The notes: generated by a model not told the origin, from the letters alone. Counted from the first letter of the stretch, positions 34,153-46,034 are shown. The stretch is 64,000 nt of DNA from Hyparrhenia diplandra (GCA_015847255.1 JADLZK010012208.1:62001-126000); one strand, 5' to 3'. Numbers and translations are program-made.

Positions 34153-35871
34153 ACTGTTCTTTGTCCGACAATAGGTCGCCGCTGGGCTTGGCGGCATTGC
34201 TTGAACATGGGAAGTAGGTAGGGTCTGTCCTTATTCTGACGGGCCGTGTCATCGCTCCGCTCCAATATTTTACGAGTCTGCTACCCAATACGGCACTGAG
34301 AGGCCCAAATAGTTTAGGCCCATGGACTAACGTTGCCTCCCTCGTGTTGACTTTTCTCAAAAGAAAAGGGGGGATCCTGCAATTAACTGGTACAATATCC
34401 CTTTAATTTAACGGTACAATACTCTATTAACACGCAGGCTATATAGTCCGGAAGTCACAACGGATGCATCTGTCTAAATTCATGCATATTTTTATCGCAT
34501 TATTCAGTAGAAGATTGCCAGTTGATTAGTTCATAATAATAAACTGAATTGTCTACACTGTTAAGTTGCTAATTCATATATGAAGCTAATTTTTTTCCTT
34601 CTCATTTGGCATAGAAATTGTTTCCAATGACGTCATACTCTTAAATTCAATTTAATGCATGTAATTTAGCACACCAAAAATTCATGGAATATATTATTTT
34701 AATGCATATAACTATATTGATATCAGAATTTTTCACCCAGATCCCGGCGGTCCAAGTTGTATTTAACAGCTACAACGATTTTTTTTCATAATAATATTTT
34801 TTCAATGATTAATTGCTAATCTAGAAGCTTTTTATATAAAAAAATTGACACATAGCATGTTTTTGAGAGGCTGACAGGTGCACTTTCGGCAACCCAGCAG
34901 CCGACAGGAGACCTAGCTGGCGCCCTGCCGGCTTTTGGAGAGCCGACAGGCCCAGTCAGCACTTGGAGGTGCGACAGGTGTGTAGATGTCTGCTGCGTCA
35001 ACATTATTGAATGGAGTTGTGATCGATCGATTGGTCCCTGCTGTGTCAGGCTAAAAACTGAATGGATTATGGCATCCATGTTTCCGTTTATCTCGCTGTT
35101 CAGTAGGTTTGTAAGTTCGTTCTAGACAACACTCGTGATCACCCTTGACAAGCTGCTTTAGTGAATAGCTGAAATCAAAAGAGCAACTCAACATATATAC
35201 AGAGGCAAATAATTAACAATCAGGGAGTCCCATTCTAGAATCTACACTAGGGCCAACATCACATCCTTGCGCCAAAGAAACTTGATGTCAAGCACATGGG
35301 AGACTTGCCCCGGATTACCTTCATCATCCACAGCGGCGAAATAGGCTAAGTGATTTACTTAGCGCAAATTAAATATCAATCTTCCAATAGCTCATCAGAT
35401 TAGGAACACAATGTATACTCCACCTCGCGCCATGTAAAACCCCTTACCTAATTTAGATAACTGCCCGGTCACAAATTCACAATTACCTTGGGCATTAGTG
35501 ATATTACAAGAATGAGATAACTAACAACAGTAGTGTGGTGCCGATGAACTTTTTTTTTTTTTTTTTGGACGGCAGGACACATACCAGATGCTCATAAATA
35601 TCGTCGCTACAATACAACCGTGGTACATTAAGATGCAGACTATGAACACCTCAAGGTAACTTCATATCAACCAAGCTGCTTGTCAGATGGAAACACCACT
35701 CTGGTTACGTTATTGGGCAGGATAAAGCAAATATATTGTTCAATATTTATCAAGCATCATCTATCTTTAGTTTAACTGGGTGATGTGTCTGATCACAATT
35801 ATGAGCTGAACAAAAAATAAATACCCTGTTCAATTCGAAATACAAGGAAACCATGTAAAAAAATCCCAAAT
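34153..35871. other. segment between the 159-bp direct repeats
   Basis: AT-rich sequence without a recognisable gene. It includes short direct repeats in 34885-34985 (CCGACAGG/GCCGACAGG) and a T-run at 35550-35566 that may be a LINE tail. Confidence 0.5.
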
Positions 35872-36030
35872 TGAACGGGTATTTATTTGATTATTCAGCT
35901 GATAAGTGTGATCCAATACATTACCCAGCAAAACTAGTAAAGATGATGCGTGACAAATATATACAAGAACAGTATATTTGCTTTATATCATGCACAATGC
36001 AAACCTGTCGCTGTAGACTCTCCATGCATC
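35872..36030 (+). repeat. 159-bp direct repeat, copy B
   Basis: Second copy of the repeat at 33994-34152; see there. Identity ends at CTCTCCATGCAT on the right and TGAACGGG on the left. Confidence 0.9.
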
Positions 36031-36827
36031 TTACCGTAGGAGCTACCTGGGCAGGCATGCAAAGGCTCGATCTGCAGCAGAGACCATGCCATGCATATCG
36101 ATCTGGTGGCTACAATTTACCAATGCAATGTGTTCATGGAATTGGAATGGCTGCCTGCTGCAGGTTGCCCACTGCACTTCATATATATACAGAGACATGC
36201 CTATGCCCAAGGTGAGAGTGGGAGTGGTTGATGGGGTCGGCAAACGGCTTTGTTCATGAGAAATGCATGCAGCAGCAGATGCTCACACACAAGACGTGCT
36301 CCTGCATAACTGCCGGGCAGCGTACGTGAAGATCGGCTGACAAGTGAAAAAGATGAGATGACCGAAGACACGTTTCGTGCGTGCAGTGCTGCTCTGGCCA
36401 CAGGGTTGTTGGGTTAGTCAGTCTGAAACTGAAATCGTCTTTGCAATTTCAGCTTTTACTAAAGAAGGTGTGTTCTGAATGAGGATTGAGAAGCCTGCAA
36501 GTTTTCAGAGCGTGGATGGGTATCAGATTGTATTTCCACTTCTACATTCTATCACGATTATGCAGTAATAAACTGTATGTAGGCTAATAGTTATACTAGG
36601 AATATCGACAAGCTCTGGAACCAAACGAGCAAAGCACAACATACAGAGTCAAATAACCATCACAGTGCAACTGGGTATTCATCAATCTAGTGCCGTTCTA
36701 AAATAGTTCAGTACCAACTCTGTCGCATCCGGTGTTGCTGCATCACCGACCCAGTCAACACAAACAACTCAATGGTTTTCAGAAGTTACAATTCTCGACA
36801 TGTCAATACTGTTGTAGGCAGTTACAT
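36031..36827. other. intergenic; right part likely 3' UTR of the kelch remnant
   Basis: 36031-36450 holds nothing recognised. 36560-36827 is AT-rich sequence directly behind the kelch stop codon on the minus strand. Confidence 0.4.
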
Positions 36828-37635
36828 TCAGAGAACAATTGCTGAGCAGTAGCATCTCTTGCCAATCGACTTCAACCCCGTAGTCACCCAACCACACCCT
36901 TCCTTGTAGCGTTCCACCTGACAAATCACCATGACACCAATGCTCAACGGTTAGCCACGACGTGTAATCGACAGTTATTTTTTGAAAGTAATGTAATCGA
37001 CAGTTATTGCATGCAGAAAAAAAAAAAAAAAAAAAAACCAAAACAGGGTACTTAAGGAAACCAAATGATTCATTTTCACCTGTTCAAATAAAATGCACTA
37101 GACACTGACATGATAACAAAATGGTATAAGTAATAGGGACAGGAAAGCAAAACAATAGGACCCAAGAATCTGTGTTCATCTCAAATGCAGTATACTTTCA
37201 TGCCGAGACTGTTATGATGACAAACAATATATCCACTTGATGTAGGCAGACCTTTAACAAAAACCAGTTCAGTGACTGCTTCACTATCAAGCCCTGGAAG
37301 CTAAATACAAGGTTTTGGATGTTTTTTTTTTTGAAATTTGGTTTTGGATGTATGATTCTTGGTTCCAGCTTATTATAGTTTGAGTTATTCACAGTCAAAT
37401 GGCATGGTAAGAAATTTATCAATTGGCATAACTACTTACCACATCCAAGATTGTATCTGCTTCACCTTTCACCCCACCAAAGGTGAATATTGAGCCACCG
37501 AGCACAGCTGAAGAATGGTATCCTCTGGTGTAGTTCATGGGTTCAACCATCATCCATGACGGCATCCTTGGCTCGTAAACCTCAACAGTAGCCACCATTG
37601 CTTTAGCCCCGGTGTCGTATCCACCAATTGAGAAT
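36828..37635 (-). pseudogene. kelch-repeat protein, last two exons only
   Basis: Exon A (37635-37440) reads FSIGGYDTG, VEVYEPRMPSWMMVEPMNY and HSSAVLGGSIFTFGG, i.e. about one and a half kelch blades with the GG and Y-x6-W pattern. Exon B (36917-36828) reads VERYKEGCGWVTTGLKSIG and ends KRCYCSAIVL before a TGA. The GT-AG junction is phase 0 and the frame is open through both. Kelch blades build beta-propellers used in protein binding, often in ubiquitin ligase adaptors. Upstream exons are missing: beyond 37640 the sequence changes to an unrelated GC-rich block. Possibly the 3' end of a gene broken by rearrangement, or an upstream exon lies farther away. Confidence 0.65.
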
Positions 37636-37639
37636 CTGG

Positions 37640-38505
37640 AAGAAAATACAAAGGCAAATTACCTCATCAAAATAAAATTGCTGGCATGCACGCAACCGGC
37701 AGATGCAAGCAAACATATTATGTTTTTTGAGAAATTTTTAGAGCTTTCTCCAAGATCGGTCGCCGCAGACCTAGAGGCGGCGTCGCCATCTTGCGAAGTG
37801 GAGAGGTGGGCGCCGTCCCTCGCCGGCGGCGGCGCTTCAACGAAGTGGGCAGGGGAGAATCGACTAGCGGCGTCGGTCTTTTTTTTTTCACGAAAAAGAC
37901 CGCTATTCCGTGGGGATTGGGGAAGGGACGAACACATGATTGTGGGCGGGGATTACTGCAAAACGACCTGGGCAGATGAGGTTTGGCAGGCGTCAAATTG
38001 CAAAATGCGCGCATCTTGCTGGTGGCCTTCGGATGGAGGATCTACTTTCCAAGTCGATAGTTTGCACGGTTGCATGATTGTTTGGTTGGCACATGATACA
38101 CTTCCAGTGTGGTAAGGACTGAATAAATAAGACTAAAAATAATATCATTAGTCATCTTGTTTGTTAATTTAGGGACTAAATAAGACAAAAATTTAGTTTG
38201 TAGATAACCAAACAACGCCTTATTTTAATTTTGAACCGACTGCATGTGTTAATTTTGGTCATATGAGCCGTTTCAGATGCAAAATGCGCATTATTAATTC
38301 AGTTCATAGTTTGAAGATGTAAATAATGACAGATGTCAGATCAAATTCAGAGCCAATAATAGTGCAGGAGTGGCCAAAAACACTTCAGTTCGCTAGGTGG
38401 CACGGCACCCAGGTCAAAATCAGATCGATTAAAAATTTGTTTTCATATAGCTCCTGTTCCCGTGTTCCACAGGACTAGCGGCGGCGCCCTTCTGCTCCAC
38501 AGGCA
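37640..38505. other. unassigned block plus 5' flank of Mpv17 copy 2
   Basis: 37730-38000 is GC-rich with open frames on both strands and no family features; CCAAACAACGCC near 38208 is reminiscent of TIR-element ends. 38222-38505 matches flanks of Mpv17 copy 1. Confidence 0.5.
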
Positions 38506-38508
38506 GCG

Positions 38509-40453
38509 ATGGCGTTGGAGCGGATATTGGAAGCGATGCGATCTATGTGCTCGCCCCCGCATCGCGGGCTGCTGGCTCGCTCCGCTATCCTCTGGGGGCT
38601 CGGCGACGTCGGCGCCCAGCCCATCGCCCACTACTCGGCTCAGGTGCCATCGCCCACTACTCGGCTCAGGTACACCGATTCCGCCGCCGCCCCAAACGCG
38701 TCTTTCCCCCTCTCGGTTTACTTCCTGTCAAGTACCTACGTGATGTTGCAAACTTGATTAATTTGGTGGCCAGAATTATTGTTGTCCTTTGATTTCTGGG
38801 ACGCTGCTAGGGGTTGCAATGTAATTTTTTGGGCATGACAAAAATAAAGTTTGTATGTGGTGTTTGTAAGTGTTCTGTGTTAAAGTATCTTTACATCTTA
38901 CTTCTTTAATTTCTATAATCCCAACTATATTCAATGTCTCTTCTATCTATTCAGCAAAACTCTGTTGCCATTTCAGGATAAAGATGAGGAGTCCATTTCT
39001 TTTGGGAAAAAAGACTGAGTTCAAAATCAATTGGTATAGAGTGTACAGAACAAGTGTCTTTGGAGCTTTTTCTTGTATTGGACCAGCTGCATATTACTGG
39101 TTAGTTTCCTTGTATCTGAGGGTGTTAGGTTTACTTTTATTATTGTTTAGTAACCGAAAATAATAATAATGGTGAAGGGCCAACTGATAGGTGCATTTTG
39201 TGGACCCCATCTCACACTGATCGATGTTCTCCATTTTAGCTAACTATTTCAGAAAATATAGGAGAGATCTAAAGAACATGTGGATTAAAGATAGTTTCTA
39301 GCTCTCACGGTCCTTGCTAAGATTTGGGGGTTTACTATTATTATGTTTTTTTTTTTTTGTTACTTGTGGAATTGGGAGGTACAATGCAAACATTTGCAGT
39401 GACAGATTTCGTTAAGAGGAAGTAGAATGGTTAAAAAGTACAAAGCTTAGTGGTATTCCTGGGATTACCACACCAAACACAACAACCCAAATTTACAATC
39501 AAAGACTATGAAAACACACTAAATGATGACCACATGAAGCAACCGGCGCAGGTGCCTCAATCTGCCATGTCCCAAAGCTTACGCTGCTCAACAATGGCCT
39601 GTAACAAAGTTTGTGTTGTTCTAGACTCATTTCTGAACGTTCTCTTGTTTTGTTCCTTCCAAAGCAGCCATCGAACCAGCATAACCGGTGAGTCCAATCC
39701 CTTCCTAGAATCTTTAGGATCCTATATTATTGGGATCCTTTGCATGAGATATGCTTGCAATTCTTGTGTCTTTCCTCGTTATTTAGCTGTGCAATCAAGC
39801 AACTGAGTTGAGTGCATAAGGGGCAACCTTGGAGTTTAAGGACTTATCAGTTGAAGTAGCTTGGTCTGCACTTTTGTAGTAGTACCATCCTTTATACATT
39901 TATCTCTGTTTTATCCACCTGCAGCAGCAACCATTGATTTTGGGAACGTACAGATGGGTGATTTCTAGATGCAGTGCTTTGCTGTTGAAATCAAGTCTTG
40001 ATCTCTTGATTTTAGGAGTAGGAGATTCCAATATATAACAATAAGGGCTTGGTGTAATTGTAGGTTTAAATGTTTAATAAGAGGCTGTGGAGCTCCATTA
40101 CTACAGCTGAAGTTTCTAGCAGAGCAGCTGGTGAGGGTCTCTGGGGAACTACAAATCTTGCCACGTTCTTCCCGTTCGTGGGTTCCACGCAAAGGATGAC
40201 TAGGAGTGCGGAGCAGGCCAAGGAAGACATGAAGAGAGGTTTCATCCCTGCTCTAGTGATGGGCGGAGTTGTGCTGCCAACCTTGCTGTTCACAAACTGG
40301 CGCTTCGTCCCCGCGTCATACCGCGCCATACCAGCTTCATTGTGCCAGCTTGTTCGCCCTGGTAGGCAGCTGCTCCTCTCATTGATTGAGCTTGAGCACC
40401 ACAAGGATGACAGCGCGCGCAGCGAGCCCCGGAAGGATTATGGTTTGATTTGA
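38509..40453 (+). pseudogene. Mpv17/PMP22 family, tandem copy 2, frameshifted
   Basis: Exon 1 (38509-38643) reads MALERILEAMRSMCSPPHRG and RSAILWGLGDVGAQ. Exon 2 starts at 38977 after CATTTCAG. A 2-bp deletion relative to copy 1 near 39012 puts TGA in frame right after GKKD; the shifted frame continues TEFKINWYRVYR and FGAFSCIGPAAYYW. Exon 3 (about 40064-40453) keeps EDMKRGF, VLPTLLFTNWRFVPASY and ELEHHKDD but carries a roughly 10-bp insertion (CATACCGCGCCATACC) that shifts the region of FALVG. A 26-bp tandem duplication (38621-38670) repeats the exon 1 donor site. It is degraded but recognisable along its full length. Confidence 0.85.
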
Positions 40454-40508
40454 TGTCTACTTTTGAGCTAGTAGTCTTGCACTATGTTGGTATGGATCAA
40501 ACATCTAT

Positions 40509-42069
40509 GGATGTGTTTGGTTGCCCTCAAATGGGCTAGCCAGGCTTTGGCTGGGCCAAGAATGTGGTGTTTGGTTGCCAAATCTTAGGTTCTAACCAGG
40601 TTTGGGCTATGCAGCCGTACAGCCTTAGCCAGGCTTAGGGGAAACGGCCGGGGTGGCCGTTCTCGTGGAGCCTGGCTAAGCTTGCATCGAGTTCCGCGCT
40701 GGGCTTGTTACGGTCACCTCCTCCTCCCTCGTCGGTCCTCCTTGGCACCGGGTATGCTCGCCGCCTCGATCCTGTTCACGCTCCACCTCGCTGTCGTCCC
40801 TGCCGGAGCACCACGGCAATCCCCCTCCAGACCCTGTCGTCCTTTGCCAGAGCACCACGGCGACCTCCCCTCCAGACCCCGTCGGTGTTCCTCCTCCTTC
40901 CCCTCGCAGATCTGGAGGTTCACCCGCATCCACCGCCGCTCGCGGAGCCCGTGGCGCAGCTCTCGCCTGCTCCCTTCGCCGGCGAGCTTCCGTCAAAGCG
41001 CCGAGCGGCTGGGGCCATCCTCGGCTTCGGCAACAAGAAGCGCGTGCACGTGCCGCCCTGCGTGGCGTTTGGCGGCGGAGGACGACCGGGGCAACCTCGA
41101 CGCGCGGCATTCCTCGCGACAGGGGTCCTTGCGGGAGCTCGTCACCACCGGCGGCGCTGGCTCTTCGTGTGGGGAACAGCGGGCGGATGGCGTCGGCTCC
41201 GCGTCGGCTTCTGTGCAAGCTGACCGCGATATGCCTGCTGAAGTTGCAGCCTCGCCGGACTTCGCCATCTCCGTCAGGCACGCGGGCAACCGCCATCCTC
41301 GTCGTCGTCCGTCTCCATCGCCATCTTGAACAGCAGCCATCCTCGTCCGCCTCCGGGTCTGCCCCGATGCTCGCCGCCTTCGTCGGGTGGGTCTGCCCCG
41401 ACGCTCGCCGCGTTCGTCGAGTCGCAAGATGGAGGCCCCATGGCGTGCGGTGGAGCTTCCATGGCGGCGTAGTAGAGATTCCATGGCGAGCAGCAGTTTC
41501 TCCTCCCGGCGCATCTGAAGACCGAGCTCGCCGTGTGACGAAAAGTGCTATCGCGCGTCGGCGGCACACTATCGTGGCATCGAACGCAACAAGCTACTCT
41601 GAATGTCTCTTTTCTGAATGTTCACGACATCCTGAATGTGTTAGATGTGTTAATATTCTTGTGTTTGATGTTCAGTGCAGATAACTCAAACTGTCAAGCA
41701 TACAACAACAGTGAGAAGTGATGATTTGCTGAATGTCCTCCTCGTATGAATGACTATTCAGCAAGCAAGCGAATGATATACTAATTCTGAACGTATTGGA
41801 ACATTTGTGCAAGAACCAAAACCAAGCGTAGCAGGACGTTTTGAGATGCATTGGCCGGTCAAATGAAGAGGGGGTAACCTTACCAATTTAGAGAAGGGGT
41901 CACTGTATCAAAATAAACCATGCAACCAAACACATTCTAGAGCTAAATGCGGTCTAAATAAGCACAGACAACCAAACAACCAGCCAGTTAGCTTGTTAGG
42001 GCACGGCTTGGGCTAGCCGGCTTAGTTTGTGCTAGCCGGGCTCTTCTAGGAAATGAACCAAACACACCC
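40509..42069. mobile_element. 1.56-kb TIR element with GC-rich interior
   Basis: The ends GGATGTGTTTGGTT and AACCAAACACACCC are inverted, and TAT duplications are at 40506-40508 and 42070-42072. The homologous flank of copy 1 reads ACATCTGTAAGATCTG uninterrupted (33428-33443), giving an empty site. The interior (40690-41560) is strongly GC-rich and open in several frames, unlike the AT-rich margins, so it may be captured host sequence. No transposase was seen. Confidence 0.8.
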
Positions 42070-42225
42070 TATAAGATCTGGTTGTTCTAGGAGAAAATTG
42101 GTGAAAAAAGACGGTCTTATTTGCAGCCACTGTTTAGGGACCTGGCTTGGCATCAAAACTACCTGAATCGACCATTGATGAATTGCTGATGTGTGCGATT
42201 GATTGTAACTCCATATTACGCATAT

Positions 42226-44885
42226 TTTTTTTTAGAGTTTAAGGGCATATGCCCCAATCCATTAGATGTCCAATGGACCAAAAACATTCACGGTTCTGGG
42301 ATGGGGGGCAACCATCCAAACATGCCCAAGGATAGCAAAAGAAAGCGATAACAGATTTCAACCAATTGAATGAGAGAAATAAACTTGAACAGCTAAAAAT
42401 ACTAATCTACGAAGCCCCATCAAACAGCAGGTTGTTGACTTCAGATTGAAGAGGTATCCATCTCCAGGGCCTTCATTTTCATCAAGTCAGCCACGCAACC
42501 TGGGAGGCTTCCTGCTTGATCAGAGCCACTTTTGCCAGCAAAGTGTTCTTCTCCTCCGGGCATAGGATTACCCACTTCTGAGCTGTCTTTGCTATCCTGT
42601 AGCATACTTCTCGAACCTGTATTTTGAAAACACATTTCATTTCTTAACTTCCATAAGCACCAAAGAGTGCTGAAGTAATAATATTCAGAATGCCATTTCT
42701 CTTGTTACTTAACCAAGTAAGTGTCAATGCATTCTAAAGAATTATCCAACTTAGTGTCTAAAACTCTAGAAAGGATGTTCCACATTTGAGTGGCTACATC
42801 ACAAGTAAAAAGCAGATGGTGGACTGTTTCATCTTCATTACAAAATAAGCAAGAAGGATCTTCAACCTTCTTCCTCTTAGCTTGATTATCCCTAGTAAGG
42901 GATTTATTCTTTGACAAGAACCACAGAAAGTAATGTACCTTGAGGGGAATCTTAATAGCCCAAATAGAATGCACAAAGACTGAATGAATGCCTCTAAAAT
43001 TAATTATCTTATATAAAGTCCGAGAGGAGTAGATTCCAGAAGATGTAAATTGCCAAATCATATTATCCTCCTCATCGAGGAGAAGCTTATAGTTGAAGCT
43101 AACTGGCAAACCTCATCCCACAGCTCCATCATCTGGTTATTCCCTGTTCTAGTGAAAGTACATTTCAAATCTATGCCATCCCATAGTTGGGCAACTATCA
43201 TATTCTTTTCATTGACATATCTATATAGATTCCAATATTGTATAGCTAAACTAGAATTACCTAACCAATTGTCTTCCTAAAACTTGACCTTGTTACCATT
43301 TCCTATAACCCACACAGAAACCCATCCTAGCTGCATGTGCAGCCCCCATGAAAACCTTTGAAGAAGGAGAAAGCACCAGCAGTTTTGGTATGCATAATAT
43401 TTGGGTTATTAGTTTATACTTGAAATCTAAAAAAGTTCTTTCGAGCTTTCCTTCATCATGATTATATCTTTTTAGCCAAGAAGCTAATAGACATGTGTTC
43501 AGGTCTCTAAGATTAGGAAGACCCATACCGCCATATTCCTTAGCTACGACTCTGATTCCCGATTAGCCAAATGGAATTTGTGGGCATTTTCTGGTCATTC
43601 GCAGGCGAGTTACCTAACTGTGTGTTCAAGATCTTTGTTGCCCACTTTGGAAATTTAATAAAAGACAATAAGTAAATTGGAATACTCGCTAAACAGGATT
43701 TGACTAACTGAGCTCTAGCTGCTAGAGATAATAATTTTCCTCTCCGACCATCACCCTCTTCTTCGCCAGTTTATCAACTACCGGGTTGGAGATCTTCCCT
43801 AGTAAGTTTTTCAAAGTGCGAGAGAGGCACACCCGAGTATTTCAAGGGAAACTTCCAATAGGACGATTAAAGATACTAGCGACTAACTTGGTCTCTTCTT
43901 CATCTAGGTTTAGAGTTAAAATCTCACTTTTGTGAAATTAACTCTCATCCCAGATATCTATTCATACCACATGATTACTTGCTTTAGATTTAACAGATGA
44001 TCGGTGTGATCACTACTAAATAATATGGTGTCATCTGCATACTGTAAAGAGAGTATACCATTCTCTCAAAATTTTCCTAGTACCCTTTTGACAGCCCCAG
44101 CCTTGGAGGCCTTATCAAGCATCCTAGAGAAGGCATCCCCTACCAAATTGAAGAGGATGGGAGAGAGAGGATCTCCCTGCCTAAGACCCTTGCCAGACTT
44201 TAAAGAAAGCACTCTCTTCACCATTCACTATTACCCCTAAAGAGCCACCTATAACTAGCTGTTTAATCCGGTTAATCCATCTAGGAGAAAAACCTCTAGT
44301 TTCCAAAACTTCAAAAAAGAAAATCCCAACTTACTCTATCATAGGCCTTCTCATAATCTAATTTTAGAATGACTCCCTTCTCCTTGTCTTTATTAAGACT
44401 ATGAACTATCTCATGAGCTACCACCACACTTTCAAGTATGTATCTACCTTTGATAAATGCACTTTGATTAGTATCCACTAATCTCTGTGCAACTTTGCCT
44501 AGTCTAATAGTCAGCAGTTTTGAGAATAGTTTGAAACTACAATTGAGGAGACTAATTGGCCTAAATTGTTTCATTTGACAAGCATCATTAACTTTTGGAA
44601 CTAATGTAATAAGAGCAAAATTAAGTCTCTGGATATCCAGATTGTCATTATAGAAATCGTGAAACAAGGCTATCAAATCTTTTTTTTTAATAATTTAGAA
44701 CTTTTGGTAGAAAATGAAAGAAATACCATCTGATCCTGGAGCCCCCTCTGGGTAACAGCTAAAAACTGCTTCTCTAATTTCTGACTCAGAGAAGGGAGAA
44801 GTAAGAAAATCATTTTCTTCATCAAGAACTAATTGGTTTGGATCCCAAAAGTCCTTTTCTAACCTAATGTCTCCTCTATCCTCCT
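42226..44885 (-). mobile_element. L1-type LINE, 5'-truncated, 2.66 kb
   Basis: Minus-strand non-LTR element. The 12-bp direct repeat TATTACGCATAT flanks it (42214-42225 and 44886-44897), and the plus strand begins with a T-run, the poly-A tail. Coding blocks in reading order: an RT fragment (44885-44695), the RT core (44676-44311), YADDTILF near 44040, GLPNLRDLN (43526) and a zf-RVT domain (43109-42705). Frames are broken. It was inserted behind Mpv17 copy 2. Confidence 0.92.
42705..44885 (-). pseudogene. LINE ORF2 (RT and zf-RVT) remnant
   Basis: The RT core shows FRPISLLNCSFKLFSKLL, QSAFIKGRYILE and LKLDYEKAYDRVSWDFL, typical of plant L1 RT. The catalytic YADD lies at about 44046-44014. 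The C-terminal zf-RVT domain has IPLKVHYFLWF, CLFCNEDETVHHLLFTC and W. The endonuclease domain is missing (5' truncation). Stops and frameshifts between blocks rule out function. Confidence 0.88.
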
Positions 44886-44918
44886 TATTACGCATATGAG
44901 AGTATCTATATACTATAT

Positions 44919-45107
44919 GACGAGTTTTATGTCTTTGTGGTTGTATGAAAATTCAGTCCGTTGTCCATCACTATTCTCTCTGATGAGTTTTAAGTCTTTG
45001 CGGTTGTGTGAAAATTCAGCCCACTGTCCATCACCATGCTCTCTGATGAGTTTTATGTCTTTGTGGTTGTGTGAAAATTCAGCCCACTGTCCATCACCAT
45101 GCTCTCT
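44919..45107 (+). repeat. 63-bp tandem repeat, three units
   Basis: Units start at 44919, 44982 and 45045 with GA[CT]GAGTTTTA[TA]GTCTTTG. The corresponding flank of Mpv17 copy 1 (33620-33690) has one unit, so the array grew after duplication. Confidence 0.92.
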
Positions 45108-45430
45108 CTGGTTTTGTGGCACGCAGGGGGCATTTATATAATTTCACTTTGTGTATTCAGAGTTGAGATTGTTGATTGATCGATGCACATGTATGGAAAT
45201 GGGTGAAGAATTTACGAACGAGTTCCGCTTGCAATGCCATTGCAGTAAAAGTTGAAAATCGATGCGTGTCTGTTGCAGTTCAGGAATAACCAGATGTAGC
45301 TGGGCATGCATGCATGCAAACAATGGATGGGTGAGTGGGGATCATGGACGGACGGCGCAGAGGCGGCGACGGAGCCTGGAAACGAGCTCCGCCTCCCGCC
45401 TCCCCCTCCCCTCTCGGTCTACATACATAC

Positions 45431-45438
45431 ATATAAAT
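45431..45438 (+). promoter_or_regulatory. TATA box of the Ole e 1-type gene
   Basis: ATATAAAT, 87 bases before the start codon at 45525, within ACATACATATAAATGGCC. Confidence 0.6.
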
Positions 45439-45524
45439 GGCCGGCGGCACCTCGCCGAGAGCTCAATTAAGAACGTACGACGATCCTCTACGCCTCCCGT
45501 CTCGAAGGAAGTGAATAGAATAGA

Positions 45525-46034
45525 ATGACGCATCAGTCGTCGACGGCGACAATGGTGGCGCTTGTCGCCGCCGTGGCCCTCCTCGCCGGCGTGGCGTCCG
45601 CCGAGAAGCCGGGCGGGTTCGTGGTGACAGGTCGCGTTTACTGCGACCCCTGCCGCGCCGGGTTCGAGACGAACGTGTCCAAGAACGTGGCGGGCGCGAC
45701 GGTGGAGGTGGTGTGCCGGCACTTCGAGGCGAACAAGGAGACGCTCAAGGCGGAGGCGACGACGGACGACTTCGGGTGGTACAAGCTGGAGGTGGACCAG
45801 GACCACCAGGAGGAGATCTGCGAGGTGGCGCTCAAGAAGAGCCCCAACCCGGCGTGCGCGGAGGTCGAGGAGGGCCGCGACCGCTCACGCGTCCCGCTCA
45901 CCTCCAACAATGGCATCAAGCAGCAGGGCGTCCGCTACGCCAACCCCATCTCCTTCTTCAGCAAGGTCCCGCTCCCGGACTGCGGCGCCATCCTCCAGAA
46001 GTACGACCTCAAGGACGCATCAGAGACGCCATGA
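45525..46034 (+). CDS. Ole e 1-type pollen/extensin family secreted protein
   Basis: Single exon, 169 residues. The signal peptide (residues 8-26, MVALVAAVALLAGVASA) is probably cleaved before EKPGG. The family signature TGRVYCDPCR follows directly. Six cysteines (YC, PC, VVC, EEIC, PAC, PDC) are in the order expected for the Ole e 1 fold. There is one N-glycosylation site (NVS). The length equals typical grass members. Such proteins are secreted by pollen, root or vascular tissue and act in the wall or apoplast; exact ligands are unknown. The TATA box is at 45431. The gene is GC-rich and intact. It converges on the minus-strand cysteine-rich peptide gene whose stop is 370 bases away. Confidence 0.93.
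   Translation: MTHQSSTATMVALVAAVALLAGVASAEKPGGFVVTGRVYCDPCRAGFETNVSKNVAGATVEVVCRHFEANKETLKAEATTDDFGWYKLEVDQDHQEEICEVALKKSPNPACAEVEEGRDRSRVPLTSNNGIKQQGVRYANPISFFSKVPLPDCGAILQKYDLKDASETP

Noticed and set aside
33994..36030. Small LTR (TRIM) element
   Set aside because: TG..CA edges fit, but there is no target duplication (TTGCA versus TCTTA), no primer-binding site and no polypurine tract.
40676..41569. Open frames of 297 codons (minus) and 215 codons (plus)
   Set aside because: Both arise from the GC-rich interior of a TIR element; low-complexity Arg/Pro/Ser content and no family.
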